In this document: positions 56,801 to 61,699 of the stretch, in pieces | Position numbering within the stretch: position 1 is the first letter of the stretch | Layout of the letters: the number at the start of each line of letters is the position of its first letter | Notes under the pieces: generated by a model | The model's database searches: none | What the model was told of the DNA's origin: nothing | What the model saw: the letters and a program-made list of their open reading frames with translations, nothing else | Source: Sipunculus nudus | Taxonomy: Eukaryota; Annelida; Sipuncula; Golfingiida; Sipunculidae | DNA: 64,000 nucleotides | NCBI GenBank assembly: GCA_026874595.1 | Contig: CM049310.1 | Span: 69,203,556-69,267,555 of the forward strand | Direction of reading: 5' to 3' | Position numbers and translations under genes: made by a program

Positions 56801-58898
56801 TGTATAATCAGAGAACTTAGTTTTCACCAGTTTAATACTTCTATATACACAGTAAAGTCTCTCTAGAAATGGAATAATCAAAGGAAGTGAACAGTCCGGT
56901 GCATTACATCTTGGTAAATGTAACAATCTCCTCAACCTAACTATAACAATAGTTTTAGACAATGGTGTTTATTAAAAGTAACCGGCATTATGTATGAGAG
57001 TGCACTGACTCCAGCTTAACTTCATTGCCCGTTATTTTAAGTTACATAATATTATTAATAAAGAATATAACACATTTTTTGTGTTATTTGTTAATTATTA
57101 CAAGCTTGTAAGCATGATTGTAATCATGCTTACTTGTAATAGTAATTGTAATTGTAATCAATAACACTGATATTTTTCATGAAATCTTAGTTGTAGTCAC
57201 ACATTTTAAAAGTAATTGTCATCTTAGTTTATAGCATTTAGTTTATAATCTCCCAAACCCTGTTTAACATAGCTAATAGGAAACAATGTTGATGTGTTAC
57301 TTGGTATACCTGGCCAGGTATTGCCGGCCCAACCCTGTTGGTAGTAAGCATATCTATTCTCTATTTAATTCATGATGCATTTGAAAATACCCACACAGAG
57401 ATTTCCTATGCTTATCCCAGATTTGCAACTGGTTACATCCATGATGCTTATATTTTTTTGTGAGTTAAGCAAATATGACAGCAACCACTACAACTTCTAA
57501 CATACAAGGTGGGCTGAACCTGACTAACATATCTGAAGGCTAATGAGCTCCTCATTTCTCTAGTCATTTGATGACCTTTAGGAAAAGGACCATAACTTAT
57601 GCAATGATCTTATAAAAAATACACTATGAATGCTTTGATGATTATAGAACTTACTCTATGGCTGGTGTGATGGTTGTAGAACAAACACTATGGCTGGTGT
57701 GATGATTGCAGAACTTACGCTATGGCTGGTGTGATGATTGTAGAACTTACTCTATTGCTGGTGTGATGATTGTATAAAAATACTCTATGGCTGGATTACT
57801 GACTGTATAACTTACACTTTTGCTGTTGTGATGACTGTATAACTTACTCTATTGCTGGTTTAATGATTGTATAACTTACTCTATATCTGGTGTGATGTTT
57901 GTATAACTTACAATATGACTGGTATGATGCTTGTATAACTTACACTATGGCTGGTGTGATGATTGTATAACTTACTCTATGGCTGGTGTAATTATTGTAT
58001 TACTAACAAATGGCTGGTGTGATGATTAAAGAACTAACTCTGTACTGTGGCTGGTGTGATGATTATAGAACTAACACCTTGGCTGGTGTGATGATATTAC
58101 TATGGTTGACATGATGAATGTATACTTACACTTCAGCTGGTATGATGATTGTTTAACTTACTGAATTGCTGGTGTGATGATTGCGAATGCTTCTAGGAAC
58201 ATGGCCAGACTGATGCTGTGTACCTGTATCTTCTTTTTCAGCTCCTCAAGGCTGTTCACTGGCAGCTTTATCCCCTTCTTTCTGGAAGTACACCACATCC
58301 CTGTACTTCTGGAAGTTACACCACATCCCTGTCCTTTAGGAAGTACTCCACAATTCTGTACTCCTGGAAGTACATCACATCCCTGTACTTCAGGAAGTAC
58401 ACCAAATCCCTGTACTTCTGGAAGTACATCACATTCCTGTACTTCAGGAAGTACATCACATCCATATACTCCTGGAAGTACACCACATCCCTGTACTCCT
58501 TGAAGTACATCACATCCCTGTACCTCTGAAGTACACCACATCCCTGTACTTCTTGAAGTACACCACATCTCTGTACCTCTGGAAGAGCACCACATCCCTG
58601 TACTTCAGGAAGTACACCACATCTCTGTACTTCTGGAAGTACAATTATTATTCTGGATTCCAGACCTATATCACAGAGAATTGAAGGTAGGGGTTCTCAG
58701 TGTGTGTTCCTAATCAATTATTGGAGGTCCATTTAATATACATATATGCCTATAATATGACCATTCTATAAGACAGGTATATGAAACACATGTATGCTTA
58801 ACAGTGGTGGTGATGTTTGAACACAAGAATTCTTACTGTGCCAGGTCCCATACTGTCTCTGGTCTCACTGAGCCATCCAGGTGAATATGCAGCTGAGC
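25791..58898 (-). CDS. ADA: Adenosine deaminase (ADA1 type), coding exons 2-9
   Basis: Zinc enzyme that hydrolyses adenosine and deoxyadenosine to inosine and deoxyinosine in purine salvage, normally cytosolic. Minus-strand exons 58898-58837, 58281-58162, 55541-55321, 48243-48110, 43824-43753, 39971-39802, 36952-36823 and 25910-25791 join in frame to 342 residues plus stop; human ADA has 363. All catalytic elements are present (numbering from exon 2): LHIHLDG (H4, H6), TMHAGE (H191, E194), RVGHGYH (H215), NTDDP (D273, D274), and VRYSP, SILCC and CPTSSY family blocks. From memory, the 62-, 72- and 130-bp exons equal human exons 2, 7 and 10, and two human exons appear fused in the 170-bp exon. 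The gene spans over 33 kb because introns are full of repeats. It converges with the SDR gene. No frameshift or stop is seen. The first coding exon is uncertain. Confidence 0.93.
26219..26958. repeat. Homopolymer and TA tracts in ADA intron 8
   Basis: G runs at about 26219-26232 and 26267-26282, TA tract 26834-26893, C run 26938-26957. Translated frames over these are artefacts. Confidence 0.9.
27001..27475. repeat. Degraded repeat with 'aaggtcaaggt' blocks
   Basis: Two to three imperfect blocks of about 150 bp with 'gaccttg..g..gaaggtcaa' and 'aacaat..atc.aa.ttt.aa.gaaaa.tct', related in style to the repeat at 33.9-35.1 kb. No coding capacity. Confidence 0.45.
27481..28580 (+). mobile_element. 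Family B Helitron-like element, copy 3 (3' end not found)
   Basis: Starts A|TCCGCAAAAACAAGAGTTTTG with the family 5' hairpin, then 'ctgccgccgctgccgtgtag' and three to four core units with GGTGG(C/T)(G/A)CCACC-type motifs and 'tttgcatgtgt'. The array fades out near 28580 without a recognisable hairpin-CTAG end, so it is truncated. Confidence 0.6.
28946..29300. mobile_element. Foldback MITE built of short inverted units
   Basis: Terminal inverted repeats of about 38 bp: GGAGCCCCTGAAAGG at 28946 pairs with CCCCTTCAGGAGCTC at 29286-29300, and 'catttatttttgg' with 'ccaaaataaattta'. Inside, the left half repeats forms of 'cattcccttgtaatc' and the right half their complement ('gcaagggaatg'), so the entire element could fold into one hairpin. 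Non-coding. Confidence 0.75.
29520..31034 (-). mobile_element. Family B Helitron-like element, copy 2
   Basis: On the minus strand it begins TCAGCCAAAACAGAGTTTTG (family 5' hairpin) and ends GACTACCCATATTCTAG|T, the same 3' end as the copy at 7.9 kb. The body is four to five core units of about 300 bp with GGTGGCGCCACC. Intact at both ends, about 1.5 kb, non-coding, in ADA intron 8. Confidence 0.7.
31035..31650. repeat. Degenerate repeats beside family B copy
   Basis: 31035-31320 continues with three blocks carrying GGTGGCGCCACC or near matches (31123, 31250) but a different filler from family B. 31330-31650 has imperfect repeats of 'gcactgagtgaactcttgac' and 'ggcagtctgccaa'. No gene. Confidence 0.5.
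31900..33172 (-). mobile_element. Another core-repeat element (family F)
   Basis: Four diverged blocks with 'gtaactcagccaaaaatcac', 'gaaccatttgaacaaacttg' and 'aggatcatttctgtgaaata'. The end near 33172 reads, on the minus strand, TTAGCGAACCTGTGAGCTTA followed by a GC-rich and CGTC-repeat segment, like the 5' ends of the other families. The opposite end was not located. Confidence 0.5.
33850..35181 (-). mobile_element. Helitron-like element with TATCCCC foldback (family C)
   Basis: Minus-strand 5' end A|TCCCCAGAC AAA GTCGGGGGA, a hairpin with the same design as family B. The body has repeats of 'accttgaaaaatgcatcaag', 'gataagatgcatcaaacctg' and two GGTGGCGCCACC palindromes. A shorter copy of the terminus (catagtatccccagacaat) occurs near 33813, so two elements may be joined here. 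The 3' end is not certain. Confidence 0.5.
35235..36334 (-). mobile_element. Helitron-like element with perfect 3' hairpin and 175-180-bp core repeats (family E)
   Basis: Minus-strand 3' end: perfect hairpin GTGTCG TTC CGACAC (35255-35241) then AT and CTAG (35238-35235) before host T. Minus-strand 5' end: TGCCCCCGCCAC AAA GTGGCCGGGGCA foldback at about 36334-36305. In between are four to five tandem monomers of about 175-180 bp, spotted by the recurring 'cattgcgaaaaaaagtc' at about 35521, 35701, 35875, 36055 and 36235. This is close to the layout described for bivalve pearl elements (core repeats of about 160-170 bp). Confidence 0.75.
36405..36822 (-). repeat. 28-bp minisatellite made of the ADA exon 8 donor junction
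   Basis: About 14 units directly after exon 8 in gene direction. On the minus strand the unit is GATATCCTCCAAGCTGTAAG plus TGTAACAT; the last 15 exon bases and first six intron bases of exon 8 are GATATCCTCCAAGCT|gtaagt. Several units keep GTAAGT exactly (for example at 36656-36651 and 36682-36677). Confidence 0.9.
36823..36952 (-). CDS. ADA: ADA exon 8 (active-site Asp pair)
   Basis: Acceptor tttcttcccccag, donor GCT|gtaagt; 130 bp. Encodes FAKDGINFSINTDDPIITDT and MMNKMKLSKHDILQA. The donor end is repeated many times downstream as a minisatellite. Confidence 0.92.
37095..37430. repeat. Purine-rich minisatellite, unit about 62 bp
   Basis: Five to six imperfect units of the type 'gaaggaaaaagaaggacaaa' + 'agtaaagtctggacatacag' + 'aaaaagaatatcaaaagtag'. 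The plus strand is almost all purine with few T/C, about 140 bp upstream (gene sense) of ADA exon 8. Confidence 0.85.
37600..39675 (-). mobile_element. Decayed LINE reverse transcriptase (non-LTR retrotransposon), 3' part
   Basis: Minus-strand frames with frameshifts give, in order, the RT blocks FAYTTKRNVED and HDIIKFLDLP (39650-39570), DFSIAF and IQPHLL (about 39530-39480), SAPQGCILSP (about 39345), KYANDIALISL (38233-38200), EWFGNNFLELNVRKTKEM (about 38135-38085) and a C-terminal ITNGRTLHTARYRKSF block (about 37715-37665). The order and wording fit the CR1/Rex-like group of LINEs. The catalytic box reads YAND in place of YADD, a frameshift lies near 39535, and a 1-kb insertion separates SAPQGC from YAND, so it is dead. 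It lies in ADA intron 7, same strand as ADA. Confidence 0.85.
38296..39326 (-). mobile_element. Helitron-like element (family G) inserted in the LINE
   Basis: Minus-strand 3' end: perfect hairpin GGTCCTC A/T GAGGACC (38319-38305), then ATGGT, CTAA (38299-38296) and host T. Minus-strand 5' end: T TAGGGCCTAGCTTG ACA AGCAGTGCCCTA foldback next to host A at 39327, followed by a GTCC-type microsatellite. The body is four copies of about 210-250 bp containing 'ttgttgttgagttat', 'gtggccatattggaattcc' and 'tctgtaattaaataggtctg'. The LINE reading frame resumes on each side with A|T and no target duplication. Confidence 0.8.
39802..39971 (-). CDS. ADA: ADA exon 7 (catalytic His)
   Basis: Acceptor ctgtattccag, donor AG|gtatac; 170 bp. 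Encodes AIELMGASRVGHGYHVLDD, then IHFEVCPTSSYVTN and LLHPVIR. Human CPWSSY has Trp where this has Thr. Confidence 0.92.
40258..42813 (-). mobile_element. Family A element, copy 3
   Basis: Ends AACAAGGGACCCATGGGTCA ... and ...CTCAGATGACTTATAGTCAG + CTGAGCTAAAAAT, with CGGA/CAGA microsatellite near 42745. Nearly the same sequence as the copy at 50.0-52.6 kb over its whole length, including landmark strings such as 'gtggccaagctgagccaagg' and 'tatgtttgggcccataactt'. Non-coding, in ADA intron 6. Confidence 0.75.
42814..43752. other. ADA intron 6 sequence, nothing recognised
   Basis: No repeat ends and no coding signal. The 70-codon frame at 43368-43580 is not supported. Confidence 0.5.
43753..43824 (-). 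CDS. ADA: ADA exon 6 (zinc ligand and catalytic Glu)
   Basis: Acceptor tttttataacag, donor CAG|gtaaga; 72 bp, 24 whole codons. Encodes GLHITMHAGENGAWHNVKQ with the zinc ligand His and the catalytic Glu of HAGE. Confidence 0.92.
44210..45120 (-). mobile_element. Fragment of family A, interrupted
   Basis: The left end reads acaagggatgggtcacagtg with ctcagctgag, a mutated family 3' end. The right part (about 44985-45120) matches the terminal section of other copies ('gggtacatctaacactgtta', 'tatcaaaatgtgcc') but lacks the hairpin. Another element is inserted in the middle. Confidence 0.5.
44506..44935 (-). mobile_element. Short core-repeat element nested in family A fragment
   Basis: Left end aacaagggcaccgcaaagct + gagcatcccc; two body units of about 125 bp sharing 'caatagggttcttcatccat' and 'gggtcagccaaatgtgcaag'; then GACGGACAGACAGATAGACA microsatellite and 'ggaggggttactatatccct'. 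In minus orientation this is again foldback/microsatellite then core repeats, ending CTTG|T. Confidence 0.6.
45144..46571 (+). mobile_element. Family A-like element, diverged copy
   Basis: Starts TTAGCTCAGCAGACTGTAAG + TCAATTGAGCT (family hairpin), ends TCAGCTGAGTGTCATAGCTA + ATGAGCCACTTGT. The body is about seven units of roughly 180 bp with 'gggcacaaattgtatccatt', 'ctagaatcttc' and 'ggtcctatgcaaatctcctt'. An exact duplication of about 100 bp occurs at 46096-46194 and 46197-46295. Confidence 0.65.
46660..47777 (+). mobile_element. Family A element, copy with both ends
   Basis: Hairpin AGCTCAGCTGACT GAA AGTCATCTGAGCT, CCGT microsatellite (46708-46736), two core units with GGTGGCGCCACC at 46998 or 'agtggcgccacc' at 47336, and a 3' end GGCTGAGCGTCATGACCCAC + GGTCACTTGT. 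Non-coding. Confidence 0.7.
48110..48243 (-). CDS. ADA: ADA exon 5
   Basis: Acceptor cttcgttacag, donor CAG|gtttgt; 134 bp. Encodes DWSAEVVELCDRF, VVGMDIAGNE (family block VVA-DLAG-E) and HVKAFQ. Confidence 0.92.
48730..49969 (-). mobile_element. Family A element, short copy
   Basis: Ends AAGTGACCCATGGGTCATGA + CACTCAGCC and CTATAGCTCAGATTACTTGC + AGTCAGCTGAGTT. Two core units with GGTGGCGCCACC (49268) or GGTGGTGCCACC (49612). A separate stray family end (acaagggacccatgggtcac) lies at 48680-48710. Confidence 0.65.
50044..52645 (-). mobile_element. Family A element, copy 4 (twin of the 40.3-kb copy)
   Basis: Same ends and same body as the element at 40258-42813, in the same orientation, in a different ADA intron. 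Differences are scattered single bases and a TA expansion at 50548-50570. The CGGA/CAGA microsatellite is at 52555-52600. Non-coding. Confidence 0.75.
52945..53065 (+). repeat. TRIM LTR 1 (internally deleted)
   Basis: 121 bp. Matches LTR 3 at both ends, but the central tRNA-like part is cut from 'tagcaaagcg' straight to 'ccaccaac', losing the B box. Confidence 0.7.
53069..53086 (+). promoter_or_regulatory. Primer binding site, tRNA-Pro-like
   Basis: TGGGGGCCTGTCCGGGAT three bases after LTR 1. The standard tRNA-Pro site is TGGGGGCTCGTCCGGGAT (from memory), a two-base difference by transposition of CT/TC. The second internal region has a more decayed copy at 53406. Confidence 0.7.
53171..53185 (+). 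other. Polypurine tract before LTR 2
   Basis: tcttaaaagggggtg directly before TGTTACGGG. The matching tract before LTR 3 is cttaagaggggatg. Confidence 0.6.
53186..53402 (+). repeat. TRIM LTR 2 (with partial internal duplication)
   Basis: 217 bp. The tRNA-like part is present once in full (B box GGTTCAAATCC at 53279-53289) and a second, partial copy (gccaagcggttggtacgcag ...) follows at 53341-53382. Confidence 0.7.
53521..53677 (+). repeat. TRIM LTR 3 (most complete)
   Basis: 157 bp, TGTTACGGGG ... GTAACA. It contains the tRNA-like segment from about 53572 to 53640. Confidence 0.75.
53579..53632 (+). promoter_or_regulatory. Internal Pol III promoter (A and B boxes) in LTR 3
   Basis: A box TAGCGAAGTGG (53579-53589) fits TRGCNNAGYGG at every position; B box GGTTCAAATCC (53622-53632) fits GGTTCRANNCC at every position. 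The 32-base gap is normal for tRNA genes. The flanks do not form an acceptor stem, so it is tRNA-derived and not a tRNA gene. Confidence 0.7.
54067..54400 (-). mobile_element. Family A terminal fragment
   Basis: About 330 bp matching the hairpin-side third of the 40- and 50-kb copies ('cagacttaattcctggcatg', 'caaaacgtgcc', CAGACGGACAGAGAGA, AGTCAGCTGAGCT). The other end is missing. Confidence 0.65.
54401..55079. other. ADA intron 4 sequence, nothing recognised
   Basis: AT-rich sequence with no repeat ends and no coding signal. Confidence 0.5.
55080..55304 (-). mobile_element. Family A miniature copy
   Basis: Only about 225 bp, yet both ends are present: ACAAGTGGCCCATGGCCCAT and CTATAGCTGAGATGACCTAC + AGTCAGCTGAGCT, with GGCCGGACGGACGACGGACA between. 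It ends 17 bp from the ADA exon 4 donor. Confidence 0.65.
55321..55541 (-). CDS. ADA: ADA exon 4
   Basis: Acceptor aatcttttgcag, donor G|gtgatt; 221 bp. Encodes GDKEALRRISYEF, the core block YYVEVRYSPQ and NSILCCFWPRP. A small family A element sits directly after the donor. Confidence 0.92.
55987..57262. mobile_element. Non-autonomous hAT-like DNA transposon
   Basis: Terminal CAGGG (55987) and CCCTG (57258-57262) with further terminal similarity (CAGGGCTAGG / CAGGGTTTGG), flanked by ATGAACAT and TTTAACAT, an 8-bp target duplication with two mismatches, as expected for hAT. Subterminal regions repeat TGTAATTGTAAT/ATTACAATTACA on both sides. No transposase is visible. It lies in ADA intron 3. 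Confidence 0.65.
57625..58161 (-). repeat. 32-bp minisatellite made of the ADA exon 3 donor junction
   Basis: About 16 units directly after exon 3 in gene direction. Minus-strand unit: ATCATCACACCAGCAATAGA + GTAAGTTCTACA. The exon 3 end is ATCATCACACCAGCAATTCA|gtaagttaaaca. At least nine units keep GTAAGTT (plus-strand aacttac, for example 57652, 57714, 57745, 57811, 57842, 57874). Confidence 0.92.
58162..58281 (-). CDS. ADA: ADA exon 3
   Basis: Acceptor gtgtacttccag, donor CA|gtaagtt; 120 bp. Encodes KKGIKLPVNSLEELKKK to ITPAIQ, matching the LPA-N-EGL ... FLAKF-PAIAG block of ADA. Both splice borders continue directly into minisatellites that repeat the border sequences. Confidence 0.9.
58282..58640 (-). 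repeat. 26-27-bp minisatellite made of the ADA exon 3 acceptor region
   Basis: About 13 units directly before exon 3 in gene direction. Minus-strand unit: AAGTACAGGGATGTGGTGTA + CTTCCAG. The true acceptor is tgtggtgtacttccag|AAAGAAG. About half the units keep TACTTCCAG; others have TTCCTG or TTCAAG. The minus frame stays open through most of the array into exon 3. Confidence 0.92.
58837..58898 (-). CDS. ADA: ADA exon 2 (metal-binding HxH)
   Basis: Acceptor ttgttgtttcag, donor CA|gtaaga; 62 bp, enters phase 0, leaves phase 2. Encodes AQLHIHLDGSVRPETVWDLA, the strand-1 HxH zinc site. Confidence 0.92.
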
Positions 58899-61026
58899 CT
58901 GAAACAACAATAACAGAAGGTAACTTGTAAAGGCCTGTAACCTGTAACCAACATGTGACCCACAGGTTATGGCACTAAGCTGACAACCTCAGCAATAGCA
59001 CACTCAGCCCTGAATACACAACTTGGTATTTGTAATATTATTGGGCCAGTAAGTCTTAACTTGAGTCATGATACAAACCACATCAGGAAATGTACTGCAA
59101 TGGTCATCCATCCTAAGGCATTGATATTGTGGTAAACAGCTGATCTTACCATTAGTTTATGAGTGATTAATTACGACAAAAGAATACATGTGAACTCACA
59201 AACTAAACTAAAAATTTGTCATTATGGTTACAAATCATTTCCTGTATTGTGTACAAGTTGACTGTCATCCAGTAACACCCAGCCATTCTTGAATTCATGC
59301 AGTCAGACACTAAAGAAACATGCAAAATGATTTATCAATATACTTAGCTGAAACTTAATTTTTCTCAATCATGGTAGGTGTTCAGAAAAAGTATACTTAT
59401 AAAGGTAAAATTGGGTCTTGTTTAATTCAAGTGACAGCATACTTGGTACATAAGGCGTTGTCAAAAAATGACGAAAATATCTGCATGTGGCTGATTGCGC
59501 ATGTGTATGAGCTAAAAAGACACAAGTTATTCTTGGTGAGATCATGTGAACCAGTGGCATTTTCTGTTAATAAAAAACTCTGGTTCATTCAATTTTCTTG
59601 GTCAAACCTGTTTGGGCTATGACTGGCAGCCATTTTAGTGGGCTTCCCAAAAGTTATAAAAATGCAGGTTAAAACAATGTGAATAGGCTGTGCATTGTGG
59701 GACTGGCGCTTTTCGGCTTATTTTTATAACAGGTTTAAGAGATTATTTTTATCAATACAATCAGATATCAGAAAAAGGCTCCTTTAAATTAATTTTCATT
59801 TCTCCCATGACATCTATAATTCTTTATATTATTTGTATGAGTGTATATGAAATACTGCATTTTCTTTAACCATTTATGTGCACACTTAAAGCACTGCTCT
59901 CAGTCCCTGTATACTGTATCTTCAAATTAGGTCACAGCATAATAGCTCATGTGAGCGGAAGTAACAGATATAAACACAAAGACACATGATATGTAGTATA
60001 TGGCAACCACAGCTCAGCTGACACATGGCCTGACAAAAAGGACAAATCTCTGTGGTTTATACACATATAACCTCTGGTTTGAACCAGAAACATGGCTGAC
60101 AAATCTTTTTTTTCTATGGATAAGGATCTGGTAGGAAAACTAAATAAAACACAAGCTTCCTTGATTTCTTTTATATTATTGTAAATCATAAACACAGAAT
60201 CACTGATCAGTATATTTTTTATATATCAGCCAAAGAATTATTTATGAACACTATATTTTAGTTTCTTAAGTGTAGGCCATATGTATAATGGATGCTTTAT
60301 GTCAGGGACATAATTGCTACATATGAAAACTGACACCAACTATTATTACATTCTGTCCCACCCCAGAACTTGAGATTAAGGAATGGATGTCCAGGCTCTT
60401 TTAAACAGTAAACCAAACCGGCTGAAACTCTCACATAAACTCCAAAAGATAAAAAAGACATGAGTAAGCAAACAATAAAATATATTAAAATACACTTACA
60501 TTTCTCTGGAGAGGTATTCAACACACATATATATATCAATGATCACTATAATTCTCATTATCAAACACAATCACTACGTCATGTTTAATACTTTGCATTC
60601 ACAGCACATGAAAGTTCACTCTCCTGTGTTCCCAGCACTGAAAGTTCACTTATATAAGTTATATATACACAGCTTCCAATTACATGACGGACATGCACAC
60701 ATGACATTGGAATGTCACTTCTAGTTTAGTCCACCCTCACTGTATACATACACAGGATTTTGCCAGCTATAATCAGTACAGCTCCTTACTGAATTATACA
60801 CTTGTCCCCCAAGGCAAAGTCCAGAAAGCACTGACAGATAGGCTCACAGCCTCCTTTGTAGGATAACTATTGAAATGTGTCTCACAGCTAAAGTCACCTG
60901 GAATTCATCCAGCACCAAGTTCCTGAATATGCCCACACACAAGAATATTCAGTGTCACTATAGTTTCCATGAAACGTCCTGGCCTGTTACTGGATGAACC
61001 CATGGAGACACATTTTGCCGGATTAC
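58899..61026. other. ADA intron 1 / 5' region, no further exon confirmed
   Basis: I looked on the minus strand for an ATG exon ending in phase 0 and found only weak options: the tentative 61065-61027 exon, and donors at 60899 (CAG|gtgact, no in-frame ATG) and near 60500 (AT|gtaagt, wrong phase). The 59371-59622 plus-strand frame has no support. Confidence 0.4.
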
Positions 61027-61065
61027 CAGTCCATCAGCAATTGTGATATCCACTCTAAAGTCCAT
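61027..61065 (-). CDS. ADA: Tentative ADA exon 1
   Basis: A minus-strand ATG at 61065 with G at -3 and +4 opens 13 codons (MDFRVDITIADGL) to a possible donor CTG|gtaatc in phase 0, which is what exon 2 needs; human exon 1 encodes 11 residues in the same phase. It lies about 170 bp downstream of a TATA box. The donor is only moderate and there is no sequence similarity to support it. Another donor (gaattccag|gtgact at 60899) is stronger but has no in-frame ATG. Confidence 0.3.
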
Positions 61066-61237
61066 TACAGAGTTATCTACACGGCATCCTCAGACATTTA
61101 TGCTCTATGCTCAGGAAAATTGTCTCTCAGCTGTATCAGACAGTAATGGACCCTTCTCTTGACTGATGACAAACTCTCAGACTACACCCTCTGCTGCACT
61201 GATCAAGGAGTTTGTAACGAGATCGTTTTATCCATGG

Positions 61238-61245
61238 CTTATATA
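61238..61245 (-). promoter_or_regulatory. TATA box candidate for ADA
   Basis: Minus-strand TATATAAG. It is upstream of the first recognised ADA exon and in the right orientation. A start near 61210 would give a 5' leader of about 145 bases before the tentative ATG, with a short upstream ATG frame (MSEDAV, stop) near 61095. Confidence 0.45.
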
Positions 61246-61699
61246 CACCTGCTGACATCACAAGTCCTGACCGTCTACTGACCAATCATCTCACAGAACT
61301 ATACGGCTTGTCATTAACCATATGATTACTAAAATGGACATGCCTCCAAAGATCAAACCCTGAGAAAAAGCAAAATAAGCAGGCGCCACTTTTGATGACT
61401 ACAATAAACAATATTGCTATTGGAACTGTCTAGACATGAATCTGTAACAACAGAACCAAACTGTATGAAAATTAGCATCAAATTAGGCACCTATGTTCTC
61501 TAACTAAAGTTCTCACACTTACTTCTAAACATGGTACTCAATATTAATGTACAATAAATTATAAATAAAATCATCTGGTTATACTCTTTACTTAAATATG
61601 CAATAAAGTAACTAAGTTATTGTCCTCTGGTGACACATTCATCAGTTCTATATAAAAGCATCTCTACAATTGCAACCAGCAAATAAAACGCATAAGAGC

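Noticed and set aside
56636-56962. 108-codon minus-strand frame
   Set aside because: It lies within the hAT-like element, has no transposase motif and no splice signals.
60297-60539. 80-codon minus-strand frame with a good donor (gtaagt) as ADA exon 1
   Set aside because: An ATG frame there would leave in phase 2, but ADA exon 2 must be entered in phase 0.
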